Below, piece after piece: positions 9,760-19,724 of a stretch of DNA of 64,000 bases. The notes below the pieces were generated by a model. The model was not told where the DNA came from. It worked only from the letters and a program-made list of their open reading frames with translations, and ran no database searches. The translations under genes and the position numbers were made by a program. Each line of letters begins with the position of its first letter. Position 1 is the stretch's first letter. This DNA is from an uncultured Gammaproteobacteria bacterium (GTDB taxonomy: Bacteria; Pseudomonadota; Gammaproteobacteria; Pseudomonadales; Pseudohongiellaceae): contig CAIOZF010000003.1 in the NCBI GenBank assembly GCA_903862645.1, forward strand, positions 1-64,000, in the 5' to 3' direction.

Positions 9760-12402
9760 ATGGTAAGAAAGCTGGTGGTGATTTTTACCTCGGTGGTTCT
9801 ATTTGCTGCTGCGCATGCTAAAGCTCTGGGGTTGGGTGAGATCACTATCGACTCTGCCCTGAATCAGCCTCTAGCCGCCAGTATCGAGTTGCGGCAACTC
9901 GGTGGTGTAAGCCTCGATCAGATTACCGTACAGCTTGCTTCCGAGAACGACTTTGAGCGTTTCTCCATTGAAATGGAGAGCTTCCTGCGAGACATCCGCT
10001 TCGAGGTCGAAGCTGCCGGTGCTGACGCCTTTGTGCATATGACGACCGCTGATCCTGTGCGCGAGCCCTATCTCAGTTTTGTTCTGGAAACCAGCTGGCC
10101 CAGTGGTCGTCTGCTGAGTGAGCATACTGTTCTGCTCGATCTGCCCGCTTTTGCCAGCAATGCGAATGCCGTGGCGATACAGCAGCCTGTGCAGGAAGTT
10201 AAGAATAATTACGCGTCAAATCAGCAGTTTGATTCGCAATCTTCGAGTTCATCGGCAACTTCGGCAGCAACACCTGCAATGCGTCTGGCAGCCCCAGCAG
10301 ATCCCGCTTCAGAGCCGGTTGTCGACAGTGCTCTGACTACGAGCCCTGATTCATCTACGACCACGCAGCCAGCGGCAGGCGTACTGGCGGCACCAGCCCC
10401 AATTGATGCGGCAGCACAACCGCAAGCGCCGAGTCCTGCGCAGACTGGAGCGCCTACTCCGCTGGCCAATGCTGGCGTCAATGGCGCTGCGGAATCCAAC
10501 GAAACAGTCACGATCGGGGCTGATGATACCCTTTGGGATGTCGCCATGCAGGTGCGTCCGGACAGTTCTGTCTCCATTCAACAGACCATGCTGGCACTGC
10601 AGCGACTTAACAGCGAGTCTTTCATAGCCGACAATATCAACATAGTGCGTCGCGGGCAGGTGCTGCGCATTCCTGATATCGAGCAGATCAGGGCGTTGAG
10701 CTCACGTGAGGCCATGAGCGAGGTCTCACGTCAGAATCAACTGTTCAATAATAGACGCAATGTTCCCTTGAGTTCTCAGCCGATTTCCGCCGCCCCGACA
10801 CAAGTTCCAGCAGACGCCTCCGGCAGACGTGGCGAATTGAGTGTTGTCAGCGTGGACAATGCAGAACCGGCGACACGGTCGGCGTCTGGCGGGCAGAATG
10901 CCGAACTGGGTGCACGCATAATCGCTCTTGAGAACGAACTGGCCGTACAACTCGAAGAGGCGGACCGGGTGGCTCGTCAGAATGCCGAATTGCTGGCACG
11001 TCTGAACCTGCTTGAAGAGCAGATTGCGTCTGCCCAGGAAATCATTCGCCTGCGCGATCTGGAACTGGCCCAGTTGCAACAGTCTCTGGCCCAGGCGCCT
11101 GCCGCCGCAGAGCCAGTAGATCCTCCACCCGTAATCACCATGGCTCCTCCAAAGAGCTTTATCCAGACGGTGCTTGATACGCTGATCGCCAATACCTACG
11201 CGTTGCTGGCCGTGGTAGCCCTGTTGATCCTGATAATTGTGTATATGCTGCGGCGTCGCAACAAGGCAGCAGAGCTGGAAGACTTTCACGATCTCAAGGA
11301 ACTGCACGACGCTGTTCCTGCTTCAGCGGCGTCACTGTCAGCTGCGGCTGCAGCAATTAGATCCGATAAACCTGTAGTGCCAGTGATCGATCCGGATCTG
11401 CATGAAATATTCAATCTGGCAGAGTCTGATGTAGATGGACTGTCTGAAAACACCGCCGCCGGTGCTATCCATGTGACTGCGGTGGGAGAATTGCTTGAGG
11501 AAGTTGATGCATTGTTGGCATACGAACGCTACGACGAGGCTGTGAGTCTGCTGCAGGACGCTATCGTTGCGGAGCCAGGAAGAGCAGATCTGCGCCTGAA
11601 GCTGCTTGAGATTTGCGTGGCCAGACATGACGTCATCGGTTTCAAGTTGCAGGAGACGGAATTACTGGATCTGGGTGATGGCACTGTTGCACCGCGAGTT
11701 GCGGAATTGAAAGCGCAACTGCGTGGCGAGATCGATGATGAAATTCTTGAGGCGGGAGAAGGCGCTTTCCTGGATGAGTTCGACGCCACGGACGACATGG
11801 AATTAGCGCTGGATATGGAGGCGGCATCTTCGGTGGATAATGATCTAGTCCGCTCCGGTTACATTGTAGACGAGACTCCGATGTCGAGTGACGTCGGAAT
11901 CGCGACTGCGACCATAACAGTGGATCCAACGGCAGGCGAGGATGACCCCGAGCACAGCATCGAATTCGACTTTGCGGTGCTGGAAAATGAAGACCACAAA
12001 GCCGCCGCTTCAGCTGAAGCAACGGATGACTTGGATTTCAAATTCGACTCAAGTCAGTTCGCTCTTGATGAGGTTGAAAAAGGGAGCATTGAAGAAGAAA
12101 GTGCTGAAAAAGAAAGTCTCGAGCATAATTCCAACAGCGACGATCAGTTTGCTGACCTGCAGTTTGTTGATGACAGCCTGCTTACAGACAAACCGGCTGA
12201 TGAGTCTGACGACACTGAGGATGATGGCGATACACTGGAATTTTTCGCTGATACCGACGAGGCTGCCACCAAGCTCGATCTGGCGCAGGCTTACTATGAA
12301 ATGGGCGACTATGAAGGCGCCCGTGAGATACTCGAAGAAGTGGTCAACGAAGGTAACGAAGACCAGGTCAAGGATGCGCGACGTCTGCTTGCGAAAATCT
12401 GA
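9760..12402 (+). CDS. fimV: FimV-family peptidoglycan-binding hub protein
   Basis: Large bitopic inner-membrane protein of the FimV/TspA family. In Pseudomonas it organises the pole, the type IV pilus machinery and type II secretion. The 880 residues show a signal peptide (VVIFTSVVLFAAAHA), the conserved FimV N-domain starting LGLGEITIDSALNQPL, an Ala/Pro/Ser-rich linker, a LysM-like domain near 245-310 (DDTLWDVAMQV to GQVLRIPDIEQI), a coiled coil (about 380-440), one membrane helix near 475-495, a long acidic cytoplasmic region, and the C-terminal FimV/TPR motif LDLAQAYYEMGDYEGAREIL. Position between asd and truA is conserved. No pilus genes are in the window. Confidence 0.95.
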   Translation: MVRKLVVIFTSVVLFAAAHAKALGLGEITIDSALNQPLAASIELRQLGGVSLDQITVQLASENDFERFSIEMESFLRDIRFEVEAAGADAFVHMTTADPVREPYLSFVLETSWPSGRLLSEHTVLLDLPAFASNANAVAIQQPVQEVKNNYASNQQFDSQSSSSSATSAATPAMRLAAPADPASEPVVDSALTTSPDSSTTTQPAAGVLAAPAPIDAAAQPQAPSPAQTGAPTPLANAGVNGAAESNETVTIGADDTLWDVAMQVRPDSSVSIQQTMLALQRLNSESFIADNINIVRRGQVLRIPDIEQIRALSSREAMSEVSRQNQLFNNRRNVPLSSQPISAAPTQVPADASGRRGELSVVSVDNAEPATRSASGGQNAELGARIIALENELAVQLEEADRVARQNAELLARLNLLEEQIASAQEIIRLRDLELAQLQQSLAQAPAAAEPVDPPPVITMAPPKSFIQTVLDTLIANTYALLAVVALLILIIVYMLRRRNKAAELEDFHDLKELHDAVPASAASLSAAAAAIRSDKPVVPVIDPDLHEIFNLAESDVDGLSENTAAGAIHVTAVGELLEEVDALLAYERYDEAVSLLQDAIVAEPGRADLRLKLLEICVARHDVIGFKLQETELLDLGDGTVAPRVAELKAQLRGEIDDEILEAGEGAFLDEFDATDDMELALDMEAASSVDNDLVRSGYIVDETPMSSDVGIATATITVDPTAGEDDPEHSIEFDFAVLENEDHKAAASAEATDDLDFKFDSSQFALDEVEKGSIEEESAEKESLEHNSNSDDQFADLQFVDDSLLTDKPADESDDTEDDGDTLEFFADTDEAATKLDLAQAYYEMGDYEGAREILEEVVNEGNEDQVKDARRLLAKI

Positions 12403-12411
12403 GTCCTTTCC

Positions 12412-13233
12412 TTGAGTAACGACAAACCCCTCTTGCACCGTGTTGCTCTCGGTGTCGAATATGATGGCGCCGCCTTTCACGGCTGGCAGCGGCAGGGCGA
12501 CCCTGTCATGCCAACCGTACAGTCTTCCCTCGAAAAAGCATTGGCGGGTATATCCGCACACCCCGTAGGCCTGGTGTGCGCCGGTCGTACCGATACCGGT
12601 GTACATGCAACCGCGCAAGTAGTGCACTTCGATTGCCAGATTGATAGAGGTGAGCAGGCCTGGCTGCGCGGCACCAACAGCCTGCTTCCTCCTTCAGTGC
12701 GAGTGCGCTGGGCGCGCTCTGTCAACGATGATTTTCACGCCCGCTTCTCGGCGCAGTCGAGGCGCTACCACTATGTGATTCTCGATAGTGCTGTCGAACC
12801 CGCCATCCTTTCCCGTCAGCTGACCCACACCCGATTGACTCTGGATATTGAGCGTATGCATGAGGCCGGCCAGCACCTGCTCGGCGAGCATGACTTCACG
12901 TCATTCCGCGCAACCGGCTGTCAGTCAAAAACACCATTCCGCGAGGTCATGCGGCTGCAGGTTCACCGGCACCATCGCTTCATCGTACTGGATATAGAAG
13001 CGAATGCTTTTTTGCAGCATATGGTGAGAAATATTGCCGGAGTTTTGATGGAAATTGGCAGCGGCAAGCGGTCTCCGGATTGGGCTCGCGAAGTTCTTGA
13101 GAAGAAGGACCGCAAACTTGCCGCGATCACTGCACGCCCGTTTGGGCTCTATCTCGTGGCAGTGAGATACCCCGATCACTTCGGACTGCCAGTTGAGCCG
13201 GCAGGCCCTGCTTTTTTACAGCCTTTTACGTAG
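12412..13233 (+). CDS. truA: tRNA pseudouridine(38-40) synthase
   Basis: Isomerises uridines 38-40 of the tRNA anticodon arm. The catalytic aspartate is in CAGRTDTGVHATAQVVHFD. Other family blocks are ALGVEYDGAAFHGWQRQ, SRRYHYVI and NAFLQHMVRNIAGVLMEIG. At 273 residues it has the usual length. The only start that includes the conserved N-terminus is TTG 12412, nine bases after fimV. A GTG at 12442 would cut into conserved sequence. No strong ribosome site is visible, so translation may depend on fimV. Confidence 0.96.
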   Translation: MSNDKPLLHRVALGVEYDGAAFHGWQRQGDPVMPTVQSSLEKALAGISAHPVGLVCAGRTDTGVHATAQVVHFDCQIDRGEQAWLRGTNSLLPPSVRVRWARSVNDDFHARFSAQSRRYHYVILDSAVEPAILSRQLTHTRLTLDIERMHEAGQHLLGEHDFTSFRATGCQSKTPFREVMRLQVHRHHRFIVLDIEANAFLQHMVRNIAGVLMEIGSGKRSPDWAREVLEKKDRKLAAITARPFGLYLVAVRYPDHFGLPVEPAGPAFLQPFT

Positions 13234-13284
13234 GCTCCGCCATGGAACTTTGGTAGAATCCTTTGCTTTTGCAGACACCTGTTC

Positions 13285-13932
13285 ATGACACCTACTGCCA
13301 TGTTGCCAAGAACCCGAGTTAAGATTTGTGGGCTTACGAGTCCTGAGGATGCCCTGCAGGCTGTCGACTGTGGTGCCGACGGGATTGGTCTGGTTTTTTA
13401 CGGCAGAAGTGCCAGAGCAGTCACCGCAGCGCAGGCTCACAAGATCAGTCAGGCAATGCCAGTTTTCGTGAGCAGGGTTGGCCTCTTCGTGAATCCGACA
13501 GAGGGTGAAGTGAGAGCGGTATTGCAGCAGGTGCATCTGGATTGTCTGCAGTTTCATGGTGAAGAGTCAGCAGAGTTCTGCGCGTCATTCGCGGTGCCTT
13601 ACATGAAGGCCATTCGAGTGCGACCAGAGCTTGATGTTTTGAAAGAAATTTCCAAATATTCAACAAGTTCCGCAATACTTCTCGACAGTTATGACAAACA
13701 TTTTGCCGGTGGAACCGGTAGCGCTTTTGATTGGCGCATTGCACGGCACTGTGTCGAGGAAGCGGGTGTGAAGATTGTGTTGGCAGGAGGGCTGTCGGCG
13801 GCCAATGTTGCCGAGGCCATTCGTCTGGTAGCCCCCTATGCGGTTGATGTCAGCAGTGGGGTTGAGTCGGAGCCAGGGCTCAAGAGTAGGGAGCGAATGA
13901 GTAGTTTTTTCAATGAGGTGTACAGTGTCTAA
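13285..13932 (+). CDS. trpF: Phosphoribosylanthranilate isomerase
   Basis: Catalyses the Amadori rearrangement in tryptophan synthesis. It is a TIM barrel of 215 residues with the N-terminal [55 protein letters not shown], and the phosphate-binding [14 protein letters not shown] and DVSSGVE. It is a stand-alone TrpF, not fused to TrpC. A TAGAAT -10-like hexamer at about 13253 lies 32 bases before the start, without a convincing -35. The end overlaps trpB by eight bases. Confidence 0.97.
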   Translation: MTPTAMLPRTRVKICGLTSPEDALQAVDCGADGIGLVFYGRSARAVTAAQAHKISQAMPVFVSRVGLFVNPTEGEVRAVLQQVHLDCLQFHGEESAEFCASFAVPYMKAIRVRPELDVLKEISKYSTSSAILLDSYDKHFAGGTGSAFDWRIARHCVEEAGVKIVLAGGLSAANVAEAIRLVAPYAVDVSSGVESEPGLKSRERMSSFFNEVYSV

Positions 13933-15193
13933 GTTTTCAGGATCAAAGTCTCCAAGCGTGGATATAGTCAGCAGTTTAGATACCAATCAGCCGAACGATC
14001 AATTCAGCGGCCCCGACCTGCACGGCCACTTTGGGCGCTATGGTGGTGCATTTGTCGGTGAGACATTAGTCGCAGCAGTCGAGGAGCTCGACCGGATCTA
14101 TAGGAAGCTCTCCAAAGATCCTGCCTTCTGGGCCGAGTACGACAGGGATCTCAAGCATTACGTGGGGCGGCCGTCCCCCCTGTATTTCGCGGAGCGCCTT
14201 ACGGCGCGCTACGGCGGTGCCAGAATTATTCTCAAGCGTGAGGACCTAAACCACACCGGCGCGCACAAGATCAACAGTACAATTGGCCACGCACTAATTG
14301 CCAAGTTCATGGGCAAGCCGCGTATCATCGCGGAAACCGGCGCAGGACAGCATGGCGTTGCCAGCGCCACGGTGGCGGCGCGTCTTGGGCTGGAGTGTCA
14401 TGTGTACATGGGGGCGGAAGACATCAAGCGGCAGTCTGCCAACGTTTACCGCATGAAACTGCTTGGAGCCAACGTGATTTCCGTGGAATCCGGATCGCGG
14501 ACTTTAAAAGATGCGCTCAACGAGGCGCTGCGCGACTGGGCAGCCAATGTCGATAACACCTATTACATCATCGGCACTGCGGCAGGGCCGCATCCCTACC
14601 CCATGATGGTGCGCGACTTCCAGTCTATCATCGGTCGTGAGGCCCGCGCTCAGTCGCTGGAAGAGTATGGACGTCTGCCCGACGCGCTGGTGGCATGTGT
14701 GGGTGGCGGCTCTAATGCCATTGGGCTGTTTCATCCCTTCCTTCGTGACGAAGGCGTCGCCATGTACGGTGCGGAAGCCGGCGGTGAGGGCTTAGAGACT
14801 GGCCGTCATGCGGCATCTCTGACCGCAGGACGCCCCGGCGTCCTGCATGGCAACAGGACCTATCTGATGACCGATGATGCGGGACAGATCCTCGAAACCC
14901 ATTCCGTGTCCGCAGGACTGGATTACCCTGGTGTCGGCCCCGAGCACGCTTGGTTGAAGGACATCGGACGCGTGACCTACGTGCCGGTCAACGACAAGGA
15001 GGCGCTCGCGTCTTTCAGGGAATTGACGAGACTGGAGGGAATCATTCCGGCGATCGAATCCAGTCACGCTGTTGCCTGCGCCTGCAAACTGGCCGCTGGC
15101 ATGTCGCCTGATCAATTCGTCGTGGTGAATCTTTCCGGGCGTGGTGACAAAGATATCGACACAGTCGCCGCCATTGATGGCATTACGATTTAA
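13925..15193 (+). CDS. trpB: Tryptophan synthase beta chain
   Basis: PLP enzyme that condenses indole with serine. The lysine Schiff-base segment is [21 protein letters not shown], the PLP-phosphate loop is [10 protein letters not shown], and the block [19 protein letters not shown] is typical. I chose the GTG at 13925, inside the last codons of trpF, because GAGGTG (13915-13920) lies at ideal distance. ATG 13913 would add four residues and has no ribosome site. The N-terminus has about 20 extra residues before the conserved [16 protein letters not shown]. It forms the TrpAB complex with the gene 58 bases downstream. Confidence 0.97.
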   Translation: MSKFSGSKSPSVDIVSSLDTNQPNDQFSGPDLHGHFGRYGGAFVGETLVAAVEELDRIYRKLSKDPAFWAEYDRDLKHYVGRPSPLYFAERLTARYGGARIILKREDLNHTGAHKINSTIGHALIAKFMGKPRIIAETGAGQHGVASATVAARLGLECHVYMGAEDIKRQSANVYRMKLLGANVISVESGSRTLKDALNEALRDWAANVDNTYYIIGTAAGPHPYPMMVRDFQSIIGREARAQSLEEYGRLPDALVACVGGGSNAIGLFHPFLRDEGVAMYGAEAGGEGLETGRHAASLTAGRPGVLHGNRTYLMTDDAGQILETHSVSAGLDYPGVGPEHAWLKDIGRVTYVPVNDKEALASFRELTRLEGIIPAIESSHAVACACKLAAGMSPDQFVVVNLSGRGDKDIDTVAAIDGITI

Positions 15194-15251
15194 AGACAGG
15201 CAACCCTACACAGGCAATCATTATTGCTGCAGAAACTAAGGTCAGAAACTC

Positions 15252-16064
15252 ATGAGCCGTATCAGTCAGACCATTGCCGGGTTGAAGGCGCAGAACAAGA
15301 AGCTGGTTATTCCTTATCTGGTGGCGGGTGATCCACAGAGAGGACTTACCGTGCCCCTCATGCACGCCCTGGTGCGTGCCGGCGCCCATATAATTGAGCT
15401 GGGCATTCCGTTCAGTGACCCGTCGTCCGATGGCACCGTCATTCAACTGGGCGCTGAGCGGGCATTGCGTCAAAGGACGTCCCTGATCGACGTACTGGCC
15501 ATGGTGAGTGAGTTCCGGCGCACTGATAAACAGACCCCGGTGGTGTTGATGGGCTACCTCAACCCGATCGAGATCATGGGCTATGAGCCGTTCGCAGCCG
15601 CGGCAAGCGCCGCTGATGTGGATGGTGTACTGATCGTGGATCTGCCTGCTTATGAGTGTGAAGAGTTGTTCAGTGCCGTGCGTCCACGCGGGATCGATAC
15701 CATTTTTCTGATTGCGCCAACCACCACAGAGGACCGTACTGCGGCTATCTGCGCAAACTCCAGTGGTTACCTGTATTACGTTTCCCTGAAAGGAGTGACG
15801 GGCGCCGCCATTGGTGACAAGAGCGAGATTCGTGACAAGATTACCCGCCTGCGCGCTATTACCAATCTTCCGATCGTGGTCGGTTTCGGCATCAAGGATG
15901 CTCAATCCGCGAGTGAAATGGCGGCCATCAGTGACGGTGTTATAGTGGGCAGCGCTGTGGTGGAGAGGATCGGTCTGCTGCCATCACAAGGCTCCTGTTC
16001 CGGCGCTCAGCTGGATGACGCCGTCGCGGTAATTGCGGCCATCAGCAAATCGCTGAACAACTGA
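15252..16064 (+). CDS. trpA: Tryptophan synthase alpha chain
   Basis: Cleaves indole-3-glycerol phosphate to indole, which is channelled to TrpB. The 270-residue TIM barrel has the catalytic glutamate in IIELGIPFSDPSSDG, the catalytic aspartate in VDGVLIVDLPAYECEEL, and the phosphate-binding loop in VVGFGIKDAQSASEMAAISDGVIVGSA. It is followed by 75 AT-rich bases before accD that contain a weak AT stem (AATTTATT/AATAAATT). The trpFBA group directly ahead of accD-folC differs from Pseudomonas, where trpBA are elsewhere. Confidence 0.97.
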   Translation: MSRISQTIAGLKAQNKKLVIPYLVAGDPQRGLTVPLMHALVRAGAHIIELGIPFSDPSSDGTVIQLGAERALRQRTSLIDVLAMVSEFRRTDKQTPVVLMGYLNPIEIMGYEPFAAAASAADVDGVLIVDLPAYECEELFSAVRPRGIDTIFLIAPTTTEDRTAAICANSSGYLYYVSLKGVTGAAIGDKSEIRDKITRLRAITNLPIVVGFGIKDAQSASEMAAISDGVIVGSAVVERIGLLPSQGSCSGAQLDDAVAVIAAISKSLNN

Positions 16065-16139
16065 AAAATTTATTCGTAATTATTTGATTGAAATAAATTA
16101 GTGCCGATTGTAGGCATCCCAATTTAACAGGAACGTGCT

Positions 16140-17003
16140 ATGAGCTGGATTAACAAAATCCTCCCTTCCATTCGCAGCAGTGCTGATACGACGACCACCA
16201 AGCAACGCGCTAGTGTGCCTGAGGGGCTTTGGAAAAAGTGCCCACGTTGTGAAGCAGTTCTGTACAGGCCTGATCTGGAGCGTAATCTGGAGGTGTGCCC
16301 GAAGTGTGATCACCACCTGCGTATCACCGCCAGACGCCGAATCGAGTTGTTCCTGGACCCGGATGGGCAGGTGGAGCTCAACAAGGACATGGAGCCGGTA
16401 GACCTGCTCAAATTTCGTGATCTGAAGAAATACAAGGATCGTCTTTCTGCCGCCCAGAAGAGTACCGGCGAGAAAGATGCGCTGATCGTGGTGCAGGGGC
16501 GCGTGAACGGCTTGGAAATGGTGGTGGCGGCCTTCGAATTCGGTTTCATCGGCGGCTCAATGGGCGCCGTGGTCGGGGAGAAATTCACGCGGGCAGTCAA
16601 CACGTGTATCGCCAACAAACTGCCACTTGTCTGCTTCTCCACCAGTGGCGGTGCCCGCATGCAGGAAGCGTTGATCTCCCTCATGCAGATGGCCAAGACT
16701 TCTGCTGCGCTGGCAAGACTTCGCGAAAGCGGCTATCCCTATATCTCTGTGCTGGTGGACCCTGTTTATGGCGGCGTGTCTGCCAGTCTTGCCATGCTGG
16801 GTGATATCAATATTGCTGAACCCAATGCTCTGGTAGGGTTTACAGGCCCGGACGTGATTCGTCAGACGGTACGCGTGAAACTTCCGGAAGGCTTCCAACG
16901 CAGTGAATTCCTGCTGGAACATGGCGCCATCGATATGATCGTGCATCGCAAGGATATGCGGGAGCGCATAGCCTCGCTGGCAGCTAAACTTACCAATCGT
17001 TGA
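16140..17003 (+). CDS. accD: Acetyl-CoA carboxylase carboxyltransferase subunit beta
   Basis: Beta half of the carboxyltransferase that makes malonyl-CoA for fatty acid synthesis. The N-terminal zinc ribbon is [20 protein letters not shown] followed by VCPKCDHH. The crotonase-like core shows [40 protein letters not shown] and [32 protein letters not shown]. The 287-residue length is normal. The order accD-folC-SPOR-cvpA-purF continues downstream as in E. coli and Pseudomonas. Confidence 0.98.
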   Translation: MSWINKILPSIRSSADTTTTKQRASVPEGLWKKCPRCEAVLYRPDLERNLEVCPKCDHHLRITARRRIELFLDPDGQVELNKDMEPVDLLKFRDLKKYKDRLSAAQKSTGEKDALIVVQGRVNGLEMVVAAFEFGFIGGSMGAVVGEKFTRAVNTCIANKLPLVCFSTSGGARMQEALISLMQMAKTSAALARLRESGYPYISVLVDPVYGGVSASLAMLGDINIAEPNALVGFTGPDVIRQTVRVKLPEGFQRSEFLLEHGAIDMIVHRKDMRERIASLAAKLTNR

Positions 17004-17081
17004 GCGCCCGCCATTGATTTTTTACAGCCGCATTAAGGCCAATTCGAGACCAGGCCGGGCCTGTTCGGGTAGGCTTTCAGC

Positions 17082-18368
17082 GTGAATTTGTCCCAGTGGC
17101 TTGACACTATTCAGGCCTTGCATCCCAACGAGATTGATCTAGGCCTGCAGCGCGTAAAAGCTGTGGCAGCCAGACTCGGTCTGACCAGACCGGCGCCCGT
17201 AGTCATTACAGTCGCTGGCACCAACGGCAAAGGCTCCACGGTCGCCATGCTGGATGCCATTCTGAGCGCGGCAGGTTACCGTGTCGGGACCTATACCTCT
17301 CCGCATCTGCTGGAGTTCAACGAGCGCATCCGCATTCGCGGAGACATGGCGAGCGATCTGCAACTGTGCGACTGCTTCGCCTTGATCGAGGCGCGTCGTG
17401 GTGAGATTTCACTGACCTATTTCGAGTTCAGCACTCTGGCAGGACTGCTGCTGATGGAGCAGGCGGCACTGGATGTTGCCGTGCTGGAGGTAGGGCTGGG
17501 CGGCCGCTTGGATGCGGTGAACATGATCGATCCCGATCTGGCAATTGTCACCAGCATCGGCCTGGATCATCAAGACTGGCTAGGCGACAACCGTGAAGAT
17601 ATAGGTCGTGAGAAGGCGGGCATTTTTCGGGCTGGAGTACTTGCCGTCAGTGGCGATGCAGATACCCCGCAGAGCATTGTGCAGCATGCTGAGCGACTAG
17701 GTGCACCCTTGCTCATGCAGGGCAAGGAATTCGGATTCTCCGTTCGGGCTGCAGACTGGGACTGGTGGGGCCTGGACAGGCTGGGTCACAAGCTGTCCCT
17801 GCCGGTGTTGCCAAGGCCGCCTCTGGACGTGGTTAATGCTGCTACTGTCCTGCAGGCCATTGCTCTGCAACCATTGTCGGTGTCGCGCGACGCCATCGAG
17901 ATAGGCCTGCGAACAGTAACGCTCCAAGGACGTTTTCAGGCGCTCCGGGATCCTCACTCCGATGTGGCGGTTCGAGTCGATGTGGCCCACAATCCGCACG
18001 CCGGCAGTCTGTTGGCAGAAAAGATTGCTGAGCTGCGGGCGACGGGAGAGTTGAAAGGCAGGGTTCTGGCAGTTCTGGCGATGATGGCTGACAAGGATCA
18101 GGCCGGCTTTTACGGCGTCTTAGAATCTGCGGTCGACATTTGGTATATTGCGGCATTCGCGCAACCCCGCTGCCTGGATGCACAGAGCCTGCATGATCGA
18201 CTGGGCAATGCAGGCGCCAATGTCAGAGGCCCTTACGCAACCGTTGCTGCTGCTTATACCCAGGCATGCGGGGATGCGAACGGTGATGATCTGGTACTGG
18301 TGACCGGGTCGTTTGGCACAGTAGCCGATGTGTTGAAGTACGTCGCGAATACAGGGAAAAATTCATAA
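17082..18368 (+). CDS. folC: Folylpolyglutamate / dihydrofolate synthase
   Basis: Mur-ligase-family enzyme that adds glutamate to dihydropteroate and to folates. The ATP-binding P-loop is TVAGTNGKGSTVAMLDAIL, followed by GTYTSPHLLEFNERIRI, VAVLEVGLGGRLDAVNMIDPDLA and SIGLDHQDWLGDN. The C-terminal Mur ligase domain has RVDVAHNPHAGSLL. Start is GTG 17082, without a strong ribosome site. The protein has 428 residues, near the 422 of E. coli FolC. The next gene begins 54 bases later. Confidence 0.96.
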   Translation: MNLSQWLDTIQALHPNEIDLGLQRVKAVAARLGLTRPAPVVITVAGTNGKGSTVAMLDAILSAAGYRVGTYTSPHLLEFNERIRIRGDMASDLQLCDCFALIEARRGEISLTYFEFSTLAGLLLMEQAALDVAVLEVGLGGRLDAVNMIDPDLAIVTSIGLDHQDWLGDNREDIGREKAGIFRAGVLAVSGDADTPQSIVQHAERLGAPLLMQGKEFGFSVRAADWDWWGLDRLGHKLSLPVLPRPPLDVVNAATVLQAIALQPLSVSRDAIEIGLRTVTLQGRFQALRDPHSDVAVRVDVAHNPHAGSLLAEKIAELRATGELKGRVLAVLAMMADKDQAGFYGVLESAVDIWYIAAFAQPRCLDAQSLHDRLGNAGANVRGPYATVAAAYTQACGDANGDDLVLVTGSFGTVADVLKYVANTGKNS

Positions 18369-18422
18369 TGGACGTCGAGGACTCAAATCCGCTGACGGAC
18401 TGCACACAGGGGCATCACTGGC

Positions 18423-19070
18423 TTGGATCAGAATACTAAACAGAGAATTGTGGGCAGTCTGGTGATTGTAGCCGCCGCCGGTATTCTGCTATCGGCGCTG
18501 TTTGATGGCCAGGGCAGTTACGACCTGCCGCTGGAGAGTCGTATTCCTCAACCCGTCGCCTTTCCAAAACCTCCCAGTATCGTGCCCGATCGCCCCGTGG
18601 TGATTGCCGATACTGATGCAATTCGTCTGGACACTTCTTCCACAACGCCACTTCAGATCGAAGCACCGATCGTTGAACCTGCCGTCACTGCAGGCGGCAC
18701 CGCTGCAATCGCTTCTGATAGCAGTGCTATATCAGCCAGTGTGAACGAACAGCCACCGGTGGCGACCGTGACAGTCGCCACCGCGCAGATTGAACCGCCA
18801 AAACTAGACAGCGTAGGGCTGCCTGAGGGCTGGAGCGTCCGCCTGGGGTCTTTCTCCAGTCAGGCGAACGCCCGCAGTCTGGTGGAACGCTTGCAGGAGC
18901 GTGGGCATCGCGCTTATACACGTGCAGTCACCTCAGATCAGGGAACGCTGACTGCTGTGTTTGTGGGGCCGGGTGTTGATAGGGCCGCAGTGCAGCAGTT
19001 GCAGCGGCAATTGTTCGATGAGTTTCAACTCTCGGGTATCGTTGTGCGCTACGAGATTGAGGAATTATGA
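18423..19070 (+). CDS. SPOR-domain (DedD-like) cell division protein
   Basis: Bitopic inner-membrane protein with one N-terminal membrane helix (IVGSLVIVAAAGILLSALF), a Pro/Ala/Thr-rich periplasmic linker, and a C-terminal SPOR domain (about 135-215) starting PEGWSVRLGSFSSQANARSLVERLQERGHRAYTR. SPOR domains bind denuded septal glycan, so a role at the division site like DedD is expected. It starts with TTG 18423; AGGGG lies about 11 bases upstream and no better in-frame start exists. Its position between folC and cvpA is exactly that of dedD in enterobacteria. Confidence 0.88.
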   Translation: MDQNTKQRIVGSLVIVAAAGILLSALFDGQGSYDLPLESRIPQPVAFPKPPSIVPDRPVVIADTDAIRLDTSSTTPLQIEAPIVEPAVTAGGTAAIASDSSAISASVNEQPPVATVTVATAQIEPPKLDSVGLPEGWSVRLGSFSSQANARSLVERLQERGHRAYTRAVTSDQGTLTAVFVGPGVDRAAVQQLQRQLFDEFQLSGIVVRYEIEEL

Positions 19071-19152
19071 AGACTCGTGTCTCCATGAGAGTCAGGGCTC
19101 TGCCTGAGCCGTCCGTAGCCCGAAGGCCCATACATAGGAGTGTGAAGCTCTG

Positions 19153-19644
19153 ATGCATTGGGTAGATGTGACAATTTTGTTGATTACAGGTGTTTCCTGC
19201 ATCTTCGGTCTGTGGCGTGGCTTTGTCAGGGAAGTATTGTCATTGCTGGCGTGGATTGGGGCATTGCTGCTGGCCCGCGTCTACAGCCAGGATCTGGCAC
19301 CGATGCTGGGTAATTGGATTGACGGCGCTGCGATGCGTCAGGTGTTTGCGTTTGCATTGCTATTCATTGCGACGCTCCTGTTGGGTGCGCTGCTCAATCA
19401 CCTGGTAGCCAAGCTGATCAATATCAGCGGACTTAAACTCACGGACAGACTGTTGGGCGGATTGTTCGGCATTGCCCGGGGTGTGGTCATTGTGACGGTG
19501 CTCGTCTATTTAAGCGGCAGCTTCTTCGCCACCGAACCGTGGTGGCGGGCGTCGCGTTTCATTCCCTCTGGAGGTGAGCTGATAGAAATGTCACGGATGT
19601 TTGTGACCGACCTGCCGTTGCCGGCCACCTTCCCGCCACTGTAG
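19153..19644 (+). CDS. cvpA: CvpA family membrane protein
   Basis: Four-helix inner-membrane protein. In E. coli it is needed for colicin V production and affects envelope and purF expression. The 163 residues match the family from WVDVTILLITGVSCIFGLWRG and FVREVLSLLAWIGALLLAR through LLGGLFGIARGVVIVTVLV. Membrane segments lie at about 5-22, 27-45, 62-85 and 103-122. It is followed 80 bases later by purF, the classical cvpA-purF pair. Confidence 0.94.
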   Translation: MHWVDVTILLITGVSCIFGLWRGFVREVLSLLAWIGALLLARVYSQDLAPMLGNWIDGAAMRQVFAFALLFIATLLLGALLNHLVAKLINISGLKLTDRLLGGLFGIARGVVIVTVLVYLSGSFFATEPWWRASRFIPSGGELIEMSRMFVTDLPLPATFPPL

Positions 19645-19724
19645 AAGAGCATGTCGCTGGGTTTATTTGTTGTGTTCCTGTGTTCCTTGATTGTCAAATT
19701 GCGAGTCTTTACGGAGTGTGCTGA